Below, piece after piece: positions 17,922 through 25,818 of a stretch of DNA of 48,480 nucleotides (positions are counted from its first letter, which is position 1; the number at the start of each line of letters is the position of its first letter). The notes below the pieces were generated by a model, which saw only the letters and a program-made list of their open reading frames with translations, did not search any database and had not been told where the DNA came from. Source of the DNA: Thermodesulfobacteriota bacterium. GTDB lineage: Bacteria > Desulfobacterota > BSN033 > WVXP01 > G020346125. The stretch covers positions 1 to 48,480 of the forward strand of contig JAQYWG010000004.1 in the NCBI GenBank assembly GCA_030145085.1, read 5' to 3'. The translations under genes and the position numbers were made by a program.

Positions 17922-19392
17922 GAGCCGCCTTTCCGTCAAAGGCCGAGGCCTCCCTCACCAATTTCTCCGCTTTCTTCATCCCAATCCCGGGAATCGAGGA
18001 AAGAAACCCTAAATCGGCCTTTGCCAAATTCCGAATGGTCTCGATCCCTTTGGACATGAGAAGCGCCGTCGTCTTTTCCCCTACACCCTTCAAATCGCTG
18101 ATGGGTGGAGATCCTCTCTCCCGATCTTCCTCGGCATCCACCTCTATCCCTTCCGCCTCGACTTCCACCATTTCCCTGGCAGCCATTACGATCTTCTGGG
18201 CATTTTTTATGCCAATACCCGATAATCTCGCCAGTTCCTCCACTCCTGAATCGGCGATTTCCTTTACCGAAACAAACCCTTCGTTGTAGAGGATCCGAGC
18301 GATCACCTCTCCCACATGGGGAATTCCCCTCAGCCCTCCGATGGTTTCCTCCGAAATTTGCTCCATTCTGGACTCGCTCTTGATGTCGATCCTGTAACCC
18401 GTGAGCTTTGACGCTAATCTCACGTTTTGTCCTCTTTTTCCAATGGCCAAGGAGAGTTGATCATCCTCAACCACGATCTCCATGTTTCTGTTTTCCTCGT
18501 CGATGTAAGCCCGGGATATTTTGGCAGGAGCCAAAGCATTGCTCACATATTTGGCAATATCTTCGGCGTAAGGGATGATGTCAATCTTTTCACCTCGGAG
18601 CTCTTGGACAACGCTTTGGACCCTGGAACCCCTCATCCCCACGCAAGCCCCCACGGGGTCAACATCCTTATTGGTGCTATAAACGGATATCTTTGCCCTC
18701 TCCCCTGGCTCCCTCGCTGCGTCGACGACCTTGATAATTCCCTCTGAAATCTCCGGAACCTCCATATCAAAAAGCTTGATCAACAGTCTCGGATGGGTCC
18801 GAGAAAGGAAAATTTGGGGTCCCTTTGACGATCTTTGAACGTCCAAAATATAAGCGCGGATGCGATCACCCTGTCGATATACCTCACCCCGTACTTGTTC
18901 TCGGGACTGCAAAATCGCCTCAGCCCTTCCCAAGTTTATATAGAGGTTCCCCCTTTCGACCCTTTGAACGTTCCCCGTCACAATCTCTCCTTTTCTATCC
19001 TTATAGTCATTGTAGATGTTATCCCTCTCCGCGTCACGGACCCTTTGGATGATGACCTGCTTGGCCGTCTGCGCGGCTATCCTTCCGAAGGCACTGGTGT
19101 CCAGCTTAACTCCCAAACTGTCCCCGATCTCCGCATCCGGATCAAGTTGCCTCGCCTCGTCCAGGGATATTTGGGTGTAGGGGTCCTCCATCTCTTCCAC
19201 CACCTCCACGAATTGGAAGAGTTCGACCTCTCCAATCTCCTCATTATAGTGGGCCTCCATCAACCTCTGGGGCCCGAACTTTTTCCGAGAGGCCATCAAA
19301 ACCGCATTTTCCAATGCGTCGATAATTACATCACGCTCGATTCCCTTATCCTTTCCCACCTGTTCGATGATATAGTTTAGATTTTGAGACAT
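17914..19392 (-). CDS. nusA: Transcription termination/antitermination factor NusA
   Basis: NusA binds RNA polymerase and modulates pausing, termination and antitermination. The 492-residue product has the NusA N-terminal domain (ALENAVLMASRKKFG), an S1 domain (about 135-200, GEIVTGNVQRVERGNLYI), KH1 and KH2 (VGACVGMRGSRVQSVVQELRG, one base motif followed by AIGKRGQNVRLASKLTG), and two C-terminal helix-hairpin-helix repeats joined by an acidic linker. ATG 19392 with GGGGAGGAG upstream is preferred over the ATG at 19425. It lies 33 bases downstream of rimP and overlaps ylxR by eight bases. Confidence 0.97.
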   Translation of the reverse strand: MSQNLNYIIEQVGKDKGIERDVIIDALENAVLMASRKKFGPQRLMEAHYNEEIGEVELFQFVEVVEEMEDPYTQISLDEARQLDPDAEIGDSLGVKLDTSAFGRIAAQTAKQVIIQRVRDAERDNIYNDYKDRKGEIVTGNVQRVERGNLYINLGRAEAILQSREQVRGEVYRQGDRIRAYILDVQRSSKGPQIFLSRTHPRLLIKLFDMEVPEISEGIIKVVDAAREPGERAKISVYSTNKDVDPVGACVGMRGSRVQSVVQELRGEKIDIIPYAEDIAKYVSNALAPAKISRAYIDEENRNMEIVVEDDQLSLAIGKRGQNVRLASKLTGYRIDIKSESRMEQISEETIGGLRGIPHVGEVIARILYNEGFVSVKEIADSGVEELARLSGIGIKNAQKIVMAAREMVEVEAEGIEVDAEEDRERGSPPISDLKGVGEKTTALLMSKGIETIRNLAKADLGFLSSIPGIGMKKAEKLVREASAFDGKAAHD

Positions 19393-19425
19393 CGAGTCTC
19401 CTCCCCTTCTCCCTTCTATTACCAA

Positions 19426-19884
19426 TTAAAATTCAAATTCCAGGTTTGCCTTAGCCACATTGGACAGGGATATGTGAAGGACTTGCCCTCCCACCTCGAT
19501 TTGAATCGACCCCCTCGTGCACCCTAACAGCCTTCCCTTGAAGTTCCTCCTCTTCCCTATGGCATTATAGGTACGTATTCTCACCGGCCTCTCCTTGAAT
19601 CTCTTGAAATCTCTCTCCTTCTTCAAGATTCTGTTGAGGCCCGGGGAAGAAACCTCCAGGGTATAGGGCGACTGAAAAAGGTACTCGACATCCAATACCG
19701 TTCCGACTTCGTTGCTGACCAAAACACAATCATCCAGGCTAACCCCACCTTTCTTGTCGATGTAAATCCTGAGCACCCATCCCCTAGCCTCTCTCTTATA
19801 TTCCACAGCGACCAACTCCATCCCCTGGGAAGCCACAATGGGTTCAACGATCTCACTAACTGTGCTCTCCGTCGCCCTTTCCAT
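19426..19884 (-). CDS. rimP: Ribosome maturation factor RimP
   Basis: RimP assists early assembly of the 30S subunit. The 152-residue product has the two-domain RimP pattern: an alpha/beta N domain ending in YLFQSPYTLEVSSPGLNRIL, where the 'Y.LEVSSPGl.R.L' signature is diagnostic, then an SH3-like C domain (RNFKGRLLGCTRGSIQIEV). It is the first gene of the rimP-nusA-ylxR-infB operon. A Rho-independent terminator lies about 50 bases upstream of its start. Confidence 0.96.
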   Translation of the reverse strand: MERATESTVSEIVEPIVASQGMELVAVEYKREARGWVLRIYIDKKGGVSLDDCVLVSNEVGTVLDVEYLFQSPYTLEVSSPGLNRILKKERDFKRFKERPVRIRTYNAIGKRRNFKGRLLGCTRGSIQIEVGGQVLHISLSNVAKANLEFEF

Positions 19885-19930
19885 CTCATTTCAGCTTAAG
19901 GAGACCAATCTCTTGCCCAACAACAAAGGT

Positions 19931-19963
19931 TCTAATAAAAAAGTGGGCCGGAAGCCCACTTTC
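19931..19963 (-). terminator. Rho-independent terminator upstream of rimP
   Basis: On the minus strand AAAGTGGGC pairs with GCCCACTTT around a five-base loop (TTCCG), followed by TTTTTTATTA. It ends transcripts coming from the HIT-ihfB-phosphorylase genes before rimP. A weak promoter-like pair just upstream would make it part of the rimP leader, as an attenuator. Confidence 0.85.
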
Positions 19964-19984
19964 TCAGTAGACCTAATTACCAGT

Positions 19985-20013
19985 AATTTAGCATAAATAA
20001 ATAGACATTGCAA
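19985..20013 (-). promoter_or_regulatory. Possible promoter of the rimP-nusA operon
   Basis: On the minus strand TTGCAA (20013-20008) and TAAATT (19990-19985) are separated by 17 bases. Each box has four of six consensus positions. It lies in AT-rich DNA after the phosphorylase stop and before the terminator at 19931-19963. Support is weak. Confidence 0.3.
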
Positions 20014-20022
20014 GTAAAAAAG

Positions 20023-20832
20023 TTACAGATTCCCTAGCCTTCCGACTTGTTTCACGATGGTTTTGCAAACCATCCGCATCGTCTCTCCCACCTTCTCGGA
20101 GGAAAAACCGCCTTGCCATGATGAATCCGAAAATTCATCCGTAACAACCATCACCGATCCAACCCGGATGTTCCGATATATCCCCAAGCAGAAGACCGCG
20201 GAGGTCTCCATGTCAACGCCCAATACCCCTTTGGATCGATACCGCCTGACCTTCTCCGCAGTCTCCCGGTAGAGGGCGTCCGTAGTCCAGCACATCCCCA
20301 CATAGGGCTCAATCCCGCATTCCCTTAACCCCTTGTGGACGAGGTTCTGAATGTCTTCATCGGCGTGACAACTCACCCCCTTTGGGAGGTAATGATATGA
20401 GGTGCCCTCCTCCCTTATGGAATCAGTAGGCAGAATGACCTTCCCAACTCCAATAGGTTCTCGTATTGACCCGCAGTATCCAAGGAAAACAGCCTTCTTC
20501 ACCCCGAAAGCCACCAACTCCTCAAGGAGCATGACTGCATTGGGTGCTCCATACAGGGATTGGGTTAGGATATATCTGTCCTTCCCTACCACTCCTCGAT
20601 ACAACCTGTCATTCCTCCCGCACCATGCCTTCACCTTGCGGGCCCTTGTCTGCCCAACAAGGGTGAGCAAATCGCGTCGGGTGAAGGTAATAATGGCCAC
20701 ATCGTCCAATGCCAATGCCTTCTCCGTTATCCCCTTTTCTGAAAGAGAGGCTCTCACCACCTCTCGAGGTGTTACAACTGACCCATTCTCAAGGCTGAGG
20801 AAATCCATGCTTGCCTCAAAACCCCTCAGCAT
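20023..20832 (-). CDS. Nucleoside phosphorylase (uridine/purine phosphorylase superfamily)
   Basis: A 269-residue member of the PNP/UDP family 1 fold, which cleaves nucleosides with phosphate to free base and ribose-1-phosphate. Supporting segments are GAPNAVMLLEELVAFGVKK, FLGYCGSIREPIGVGKVILP (the glycine-rich phosphate and base site) and GVLGVDMETSAVF, where the Met-Glu pair binds the ribose. DEFSDSSWQ near the C terminus holds the Asp usually involved in base recognition. Whether it prefers uridine or a purine cannot be told. The start is ATG 20832 or ATG 20808. It is 24 bases downstream of ihfB and probably cotranscribed with it and the HIT gene. Confidence 0.85.
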   Translation of the reverse strand: MLRGFEASMDFLSLENGSVVTPREVVRASLSEKGITEKALALDDVAIITFTRRDLLTLVGQTRARKVKAWCGRNDRLYRGVVGKDRYILTQSLYGAPNAVMLLEELVAFGVKKAVFLGYCGSIREPIGVGKVILPTDSIREEGTSYHYLPKGVSCHADEDIQNLVHKGLRECGIEPYVGMCWTTDALYRETAEKVRRYRSKGVLGVDMETSAVFCLGIYRNIRVGSVMVVTDEFSDSSWQGGFSSEKVGETMRMVCKTIVKQVGRLGNL

Positions 20833-20856
20833 GACGGAACGATCCCGAGGGGAAAT

Positions 20857-21132
20857 TCAGGAATTTACCTTTTTCTTCAGCTCCTTTCCCACTTTAAAAA
20901 AGGGTAATATCTTGGCCGGAACCTTAATGGCCTTCCCCGTTTTGGGGTTCCTGCCGGTATATGCCTTATATCTTCGGTTCATAAAACTGCCAAATCCCCT
21001 GATCTCGATTCGCTCATCCTTCAATAAGGCCTCTTTCAAGCTCTCAATCACCGTTTCCACGATCATCTTCGCCTTTTTGTTGGTCAGATTGAATCGCTGT
21101 GCCAATATCTCGCTCAATTCAGACTTTGTCAT
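20857..21132 (-). CDS. ihfB: Integration host factor beta-like DNA-binding protein
   Basis: A 91-residue HU/IHF-family protein. MTKSELSEILAQRF, IEIRGFGSFMNRRY, TGRNPKTGKAIKVPAK and FFKVGKELKKKV match IHF-beta better than HU, notably the opening MTKSEL and the Arg-Gly-Phe-Gly-Ser-Phe strand. The protein bends DNA and helps recombination, transcription and nucleoid folding. The Pro in the beta-arm that intercalates DNA is present within NPKTGK. ATG 21132 has a strong GAGGAGGGG upstream. It lies 48 bases downstream of the HIT gene. Confidence 0.9.
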   Translation of the reverse strand: MTKSELSEILAQRFNLTNKKAKMIVETVIESLKEALLKDERIEIRGFGSFMNRRYKAYTGRNPKTGKAIKVPAKILPFFKVGKELKKKVNS

Positions 21133-21180
21133 AAATCCCCTCCTCACTAACTTCGACCATGTGTGATACGAATTCGGTCC

Positions 21181-21663
21181 TTAGGGTCCTTCCACAAAGG
21201 AAATTAACCTGTCATACGTCTTCTCAAGGTATTCCGGCATTACCTTTGTCTCAACGAGAACGGGCATGAAATTCGTGTCCCCATTCCATCGTGGAACGAT
21301 GTGGAAATGAATATGATCCTCGATTCCTGCTCCTGCTACACTTCCGATATTCATCCCCACATTAAATCCATCCGGTTTTAACGCCCTCTTCAGAATGATT
21401 ATGGATTGCTTCAACAATGCCATCAATGCCACCATTTCCCCTTCGTTGAGCTCATCAAGGGAGGCAACATGCCTGTTAGGCACGACCATGAGGTGACCGT
21501 TCGTGTACGGAAACCGGTTCAAGATAACAAAGGAGTGGCTACTTCGACATAAGATGAGATTCCCCCTATCGTCCCTTCCCTTCAATTTGGAACATAATAG
21601 GCACCCCTGCTCTCGATCTCCCGCGATATAGGTCATGCGCCATGGAGCCCAAAGAACCTTCAT
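21181..21663 (-). CDS. HIT-family hydrolase (AP4A phosphorylase-like)
   Basis: A 160-residue histidine-triad protein that acts on nucleotides with an alpha-phosphate leaving group. The catalytic triad motif HIHFHIVPRW (HxHxHxx) is intact. The N-terminal MKVLWAPWRMTYI and CLLC zinc-knuckle-like pair are typical of the bacterial subgroup related to diadenosine tetraphosphate phosphorylase and hydrolase. GHLMVVPNRH is the usual strand before the alpha helix. AAGGAG precedes ATG 21663. A repeat element lies upstream, and ihfB follows at 48 bases. Confidence 0.92.
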   Translation of the reverse strand: MKVLWAPWRMTYIAGDREQGCLLCSKLKGRDDRGNLILCRSSHSFVILNRFPYTNGHLMVVPNRHVASLDELNEGEMVALMALLKQSIIILKRALKPDGFNVGMNIGSVAGAGIEDHIHFHIVPRWNGDTNFMPVLVETKVMPEYLEKTYDRLISFVEGP

Positions 21664-21699
21664 CCTTTTCTCCTTATTTACGGGTACTTGCTGCCTCCC

Positions 21700-21728
21700 T
21701 TCCTACCATCCAGCCATCGGATTGTCAA
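21700..21728 (-). promoter_or_regulatory. Possible promoter of the HIT-ihfB-phosphorylase genes
   Basis: On the minus strand a consensus TTGACA (21728-21723) is followed after 17 bases by TAGGAA (21705-21700), a poor -10 box. The spacing and position 37 bases upstream of the HIT start are reasonable, but only the -35 box is convincing. Confidence 0.35.
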
Positions 21729-21770
21729 GGGGATCGCCTCCATTCTCCCAAAAATTTTCCCCGGATATTT

Positions 21771-22152
21771 TTGACGTCATTGTAAAAAGTCGAAATCAGA
21801 CGGCAAAGAAAAAAGATCCAGATGCAAGGCGCGCAAATCCTGAGGAATGAGGCGTACATGGAGCCCCACAGGCAAGCCTGTGGTACCGCTTGTTATGCCC
21901 ATACGGGCGACATCCTGAGCAAAGAGCATTCCACCCACGGCTAAACCCGTGGCGCTCTGCGTCGAAGGAGAGAAGTACGCTGCGCTGACGAAGGATGAAG
22001 CGGAACGCAGCCCTCCGGCTTTGCTCAAGGCCGTGAGCATGTCGAACGGCCCTCCGGCTTTACTCAGGGCCATGAGTCCTTCGGCTTTGCTCAGGACCGT
22101 GAGCTTGTCGAACGGCTTGTCGAATGGCAGATAGACTTTTTACAAAGCCGTT
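21771..22152 (+). mobile_element. Dispersed MITE-like repeat, copy 4 (with nested insert)
   Basis: The largest copy, 382 bases. The left end is TTGACGTCATTGTAAAAAGT (21771-21790) and the right end GACTTTTTACAAAGCCGTT, inverse matches of each other as in the other copies. The core is split by a separate hairpin-bearing insert at about 21858-21972. The 39-base units follow in three degenerate copies, ending in TTGTCGAATGGCAG. Together with 22153-22290 it makes up the 627-base gap between the HIT and HNH genes, which otherwise holds only a terminator. Confidence 0.75.
21858..21972. other. Hairpin-rich insert nested in the repeat element
   Basis: In the other copies the core reads nearly continuously from GAATGAGGCGTAC to GTACGCTGC. 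Here about 115 bases separate these parts. The insert holds a perfect hairpin, CCACAGGC-AA-GCCTGTGG at 21866-21883, and an imperfect one at 21923-21958 with outer AGAGC/GCTCT and inner CCACGG/CCGTGG stems. It has no coding potential that I can see. Confidence 0.6.
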
Positions 22153-22227
22153 ATTTTTCATTTCTCCGAAAATAGAAGATCTCCATAATCTCCTTCTTGC
22201 GACGAAATGCCTCCCATCCCCAATCCA

Positions 22228-22267
22228 CGAAAAAAGGGAATGGGTCCCCCGGGGGAGGGACCCATTC
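22228..22267 (-). terminator. Rho-independent terminator of the HNH gene
   Basis: On the minus strand GAATGGGTCCC pairs with GGGACCCATTC (11 perfect base pairs, loop of eight), followed by CCTTTTTTCG. It begins 24 bases after the stop codon of the HNH nuclease gene. Confidence 0.9.
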
Positions 22268-22290
22268 GCCCCTTCGGGAAAGAGGGATGG

Positions 22291-22815
22291 CTAAGTCTCC
22301 ATATGAACACCCCAATAGAGATATGGATGCCATGATACCGGGGTCTCTTGAACCCCTATGACTATGGTTAAAATCGGGGGCCAGGGGGGGTTTTGGGGTG
22401 GCCTGATTAACCTCATCCCCGCCTCTTTTGGGGTGCTGCCCCCTTTCTTGCGATTACACGATCTACAGCAGGTCACGATATTCGTCCAGTCCGTCAATCC
22501 CCCCTTGGATCGTGGGACCACGTGATCATATGTCACCAGGTCCCGACGATAATACTTCCCGCAGTACTGGCACATACCCTTATCCCTCAGGTATATGTTC
22601 TGTCTGGAGAATTTAATGGAGGAGGGCCTCCTCTTGATAAATCTGAAGAGGCGAATCACCGATGGAAGTTTGATGGAGAATGAGACCCCATGGATTACCC
22701 GGTCGTATGTCTCAACAACTTCCACCTTGCCCAAGGTGAGCATAATGATGGCCTTCCTCCAGGATACCACCCTAAGGGGTTCATAAGTCGCATTGAGAAG
22801 CAACGCCCTTTCCAT
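22291..22815 (-). CDS. HNH endonuclease family protein
   Basis: A 174-residue protein. The N-terminal half, LLNATYEPLRVVSWRKAI with IMLTLGKVEVVETYD, is the usual leader of a widespread group of small chromosomal HNH nucleases. The C-terminal half carries the nuclease motif: CQYCG (first zinc pair), YDHVVPRSKGG (catalytic His), then NIVTCCRSCNRKKG (Asn and second zinc pair, with the final His replaced as in related members). The biological role of this group is not established. ATG 22815 is preferred to ATG 22857 because family members begin near this Met and the promoter at 22878-22906 would leave almost no leader for the earlier start. Its own promoter and terminator make it a single-gene unit. 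Confidence 0.85.
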   Translation of the reverse strand: MERALLLNATYEPLRVVSWRKAIIMLTLGKVEVVETYDRVIHGVSFSIKLPSVIRLFRFIKRRPSSIKFSRQNIYLRDKGMCQYCGKYYRRDLVTYDHVVPRSKGGLTDWTNIVTCCRSCNRKKGGSTPKEAGMRLIRPPQNPPWPPILTIVIGVQETPVSWHPYLYWGVHMET

Positions 22816-22877
22816 CTGTTCAGGTCCTCGGGGCTCCAAGGCTAAGAAAAAACTCATATCTTATGGAATTTTCAAGC

Positions 22878-22906
22878 GTTATACAGATTTTGGGGTTTTG
22901 TGTCAA
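22878..22906 (-). promoter_or_regulatory. Sigma-70-type promoter of the HNH gene
   Basis: On the minus strand TTGACA (22906-22901) and TATAAC (22883-22878) are 17 bases apart, eleven of twelve consensus positions. It lies between the selB stop and the HNH start. Confidence 0.75.
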
Positions 22907-23030
22907 GACCTTTTGGCCCTGGGTTCCCTCAAGCTTCCGAACGGCGAGTTTTTGAACCCGATTACCCGCTGAAAGTCTTTGGTCGGACCATCCACCCACA
23001 ACAAGGTTCTCAATTCCTCCCTTAATCGGT

Positions 23031-24944
23031 CTATTCCCCCCTCAGAAGCCTTTTCTCACCTACTCTGATGGTTATCTTACGATTATCGAAGTATTCCATG
23101 AGGGGGATTACATATTTCCGTGAAACCTTGGTCATCTCCTTGAATTGGGCGATTGTAATCTCATGATGGACACGGAGAAACTGGATCAATTTCCCTTTGA
23201 GCTTCTCAACGGCCTCCCTATGGAAATACAGATCCTCCTTCGCCTTAATGATAGTTCCCTCCTCCACCAAAAGACGAACCACGTTTTGTAACTCAGATTC
23301 ATCTGTAGAGAGATTTATTGCGAGTTCCTTAAGGGACGGAGATTGGAGGCCCCCCCTTGCGAAAAGCCCTTCAACCCTATTTTTCAACCTCTTTTGATCA
23401 TCTCTCAGGGATACCCGGTGGGTAGATAACCTCAGTTTATCCTTCTCAACCAATACCTTCTTTGAAGCCACCAGTTCCCTCATCATGTGATGGAATATTT
23501 TCGATTCAACGGTTTTGGGCAATTTCGACTTCACCTCTTCTTTTGATGGACCAGGCCTGAGAGGATATTTTTCGTGAAATTCAAGAATGTAGGATAGCGT
23601 CTTTTCCCTCAGTTCTTCATATTTTACATGATGAACAAGCCTCCCCTCTTCTCCATTGATCGTCACGATCTCTCCCCTGGCCATCAATTCCTTGAGGAGC
23701 TTCGATAATCGGCTGGGAAAAATATCCACCCTCTCCCTCAGCTCTCTGAGGGTCATTCCCTTTACCCCTGAACTCGCCAAATAGTGACTAACAACCTCCT
23801 CTTCTCCCCCTTCCTTTAGGATCATCAGTCCGGCCAAAACATCCTCTGCAAGCCTTTTATGTTTGGCTGGGTGGGAATCGATGACAACACCTCCTCCCAG
23901 GGTTTGAATGGCGGAGGAACCCCTGATGACGAACTGATCATGGGGTAAGACCACCACGGGTTTCTCGAACCTCAATTGCACGAACCCTTTCTCCCCCGGG
24001 GGTAATTCCGGCTTGTCTAAAAGAATCATGGTGGCCAGCGTTGAGCTGGTGCCGACATGAAATCGCTGCTTTATCCTGTTACGCAAAGGGCGAGGCGAAT
24101 TGGGAAGATGCTCAAGGTAGGCATCAACCATATAGGTGGGTGTTATGGTTTGGAGATGGACTAAGACATCGCCTCGATTGACAAGGGATTTCTCTATCCC
24201 CTGCAGATTAACCGCCGTCCGTTGCCCCGCCTTTGCCATCTCAACGATTTTATTATGAACCTGGATGCCACGAATCTTCCCCTCTTTCTTCAATGATGGC
24301 AGTATTTGAACCGTATCACCAACTGAAATACTCCCAGAAACGAGGGTGCCCGTAACCACCGTCCCAAACCCCTTCATGACGAATACACGGTCGATAGGTA
24401 AGCGAAATAAGCCCTCGGATGTCCTTCCTTGGACTTCATTGGCCAAGCCATCTAAGGTGGTCAACAATTCCGGAATCCCCTCGCCAGTGAGGGAGGAAAC
24501 GTTAACAATGGGAGCCCCTTCCAAAAACGTTCCCTTGACCAATTCCCTGACTTCTTCACCAACCAATTGGACCAACTCGAGGTCGACCAAATCGATCTTA
24601 CTCACTACTACCAAACCCCTTTTGACCGCCAATAACCTGCAAATATCCAAATGTTCTCTCGTTTGGGGCATAATTCCCTCATCGGCGGCCACAACCAAGG
24701 CAACTAGATCAATGCCCCACGCCCCAGCAACCATATGTTTAACGAATTTCTCATGGCCCGGGACATCCACAATCCCCATTCTTGAGCCACTGGGCAGCAC
24801 GAGGGAGGCAAATCCCAGTTCAATGGTAATTCCCCTCTCTTTCTCTTCCTTCAACCGATCCGTATCAACACCCGTCAGTGCTTTGATCAAGGCAGTTTTA
24901 CCATGATCGATGTGTCCAGCCGTTCCCAAAACGATCTGTTTCAT
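23031..24944 (-). CDS. selB: Selenocysteine-specific elongation factor SelB
   Basis: SelB is an EF-Tu-like GTPase that carries selenocysteinyl-tRNA to UGA codons marked by a SECIS hairpin. The 637-residue product opens with [19 protein letters not shown], has the switch [20 protein letters not shown] region typical of SelB, and shows [13 protein letters not shown] and SKIDLVD. EF-Tu-like domains 2 and 3 follow, then a C-terminal third of winged-helix domains that would bind the SECIS RNA (for example [16 protein letters not shown]-like folds near the end). Its presence implies that the organism makes selenoproteins. selA, selD and tRNA-Sec are not in the window. It lies downstream of hup but is separated from it by a terminator. 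Confidence 0.96.
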   Translation of the reverse strand: MKQIVLGTAGHIDHGKTALIKALTGVDTDRLKEEKERGITIELGFASLVLPSGSRMGIVDVPGHEKFVKHMVAGAWGIDLVALVVAADEGIMPQTREHLDICRLLAVKRGLVVVSKIDLVDLELVQLVGEEVRELVKGTFLEGAPIVNVSSLTGEGIPELLTTLDGLANEVQGRTSEGLFRLPIDRVFVMKGFGTVVTGTLVSGSISVGDTVQILPSLKKEGKIRGIQVHNKIVEMAKAGQRTAVNLQGIEKSLVNRGDVLVHLQTITPTYMVDAYLEHLPNSPRPLRNRIKQRFHVGTSSTLATMILLDKPELPPGEKGFVQLRFEKPVVVLPHDQFVIRGSSAIQTLGGGVVIDSHPAKHKRLAEDVLAGLMILKEGGEEEVVSHYLASSGVKGMTLRELRERVDIFPSRLSKLLKELMARGEIVTINGEEGRLVHHVKYEELREKTLSYILEFHEKYPLRPGPSKEEVKSKLPKTVESKIFHHMMRELVASKKVLVEKDKLRLSTHRVSLRDDQKRLKNRVEGLFARGGLQSPSLKELAINLSTDESELQNVVRLLVEEGTIIKAKEDLYFHREAVEKLKGKLIQFLRVHHEITIAQFKEMTKVSRKYVIPLMEYFDNRKITIRVGEKRLLRGE

Positions 24945-25083
24945 TCCCTTGCCCCGAGCCCTTGTATCATAGGACTAAGAGGATTTCCCCTTATCCTTAA
25001 TTAGCAAATTTCCATCACCAGTTCAAGGATTATCTCCCTCCACTAGCAGCTTTTCATCCTCGTTGAACCCGATTCCTCCCGTG

Positions 25084-25114
25084 AAAAAAAAGGGAGAACC
25101 GAAGTTCTCCCTTT
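25084..25114 (-). terminator. Rho-independent terminator of hup
   Basis: On the minus strand GGGAGAAC-TTCG-GTTCTCCC forms an eight-pair stem (extended by AAA/TTT) closed by a stable C(UUCG)G tetraloop, followed by a T-run. It starts 16 bases after the hup stop. Confidence 0.95.
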
Positions 25115-25129
25115 CCCGAGAAAGAGACG

Positions 25130-25402
25130 TTATTTCACGGTCTCCTTCAGTTTATTTCCCGGTTTGAACTTGGCAACCTTGGTAGCGGCTATCTTGATTT
25201 CCTTTCCCGTTCTGGGATTGCGCCCCGACCTCGCTTTTCTCTTTGCAACCATAAAGGTGCCAAAACCGGTCAGGGTCAATTTATCTCCCTTTTTTAATGC
25301 CTTCGTCACATTGCTGGTAAAGGAATTTAATGCCTTTTCAGCCGCTGCCTTCGTAATCTTGGCTTCCTTAGAAATATTTGCAATGAGTTCAGCCTTCGTC
25401 AT
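25130..25402 (-). CDS. hup: DNA-binding protein HU
   Basis: A 90-residue HU-family nucleoid protein that binds and bends DNA without strong sequence preference. MTKAELIANISKEAKITKAA, LTLTGFGTFMVAKRKARSGR and NPRTGKEIKIAATKVAKFKP cover the family from end to end, including the Pro at the tip of the DNA-binding arm. It is closer to HU than the IHF-like protein at 20857. AAAGGAGGTGAAAGG stands upstream of the ATG, a strong ribosome binding site. A good promoter (25478-25506) and a terminator (25084-25114) make it a one-gene transcription unit. Confidence 0.96.
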   Translation of the reverse strand: MTKAELIANISKEAKITKAAAEKALNSFTSNVTKALKKGDKLTLTGFGTFMVAKRKARSGRNPRTGKEIKIAATKVAKFKPGNKLKETVK

Positions 25403-25477
25403 TCCCTTTCACCTCCTTTTCCTCTTGAATTATGTCAAGAAGCCCCCCAGCAGGGACTCAAGAAATACAGTGTTCCC

Positions 25478-25506
25478 ATACTAATGAGTTCCACGATAAA
25501 TGTCAA
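25478..25506 (-). promoter_or_regulatory. Sigma-70-type promoter of hup
   Basis: On the minus strand a consensus TTGACA (25506-25501), a 17-base spacer and TAGTAT (25483-25478) lie about 75 bases upstream of the hup start. The rest of the 416-base gap 25403-25818 holds a copy of the second dispersed repeat (25655-25712), the perfect hairpin CAGGGGC-AAA-GCCCCTG at 25743-25759 and no gene. Confidence 0.8.
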
Positions 25507-25654
25507 CGAAAAACTTCTTTTTTTTCTATTTTTTCTCCATTATCTCGCTATTTCCGAGTTCGATGGATATCGGGGTTCATAGGGCTTTACCATAAGAATT
25601 GCGCTCGCTTGCCAAAATTAACTAATGATTTCAAATAAATACATATCTTGATCT

Positions 25655-25712
25655 TCCTGAGTTTCCGGAGAAACCCATTGTCCCGGTGTTCCTGAGCATA
25701 ATCTTTTGAAGA
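25655..25712 (+). repeat. Second dispersed repeat family, copy A (partial)
   Basis: The segment GAGTTTCCGGAG... GTGTTCCTGAGCATAAT resembles the copies at 27640-27722 (GAGTTTTTGGAGAAC..TTCCTGAGCGTAG) and, inverted, at 44017-44100. This copy lacks the downstream GTACCCATCGAGGGT part. It is non-coding. Confidence 0.5.
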
Positions 25713-25818
25713 ACTGGAATGATGGAATGTTGGAATAATGGGCAGGGGCAAAGCCCCTGAGTTCCTATATAGTCAACGGATTACAGGAATATTTCCTCTA
25801 AAACTCAGGAAATCCCGA

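Noticed and set aside
22858-23030. Possible tRNA-Sec between selB and the HNH gene
   Set aside because: The strings TTTCAGC and GGGTTCAA looked suggestive, but no acceptor stem, anticodon stem or T arm can be formed. A promoter for the HNH gene explains part of the region.
24960-25083. A short minus-strand frame with one in-frame TGA next to selB, possible selenopeptide
   Set aside because: It lies after the hup terminator, has no start codon with a ribosome binding site, ends after 15 more codons and matches no known selenoprotein. A single TGA is expected by chance.
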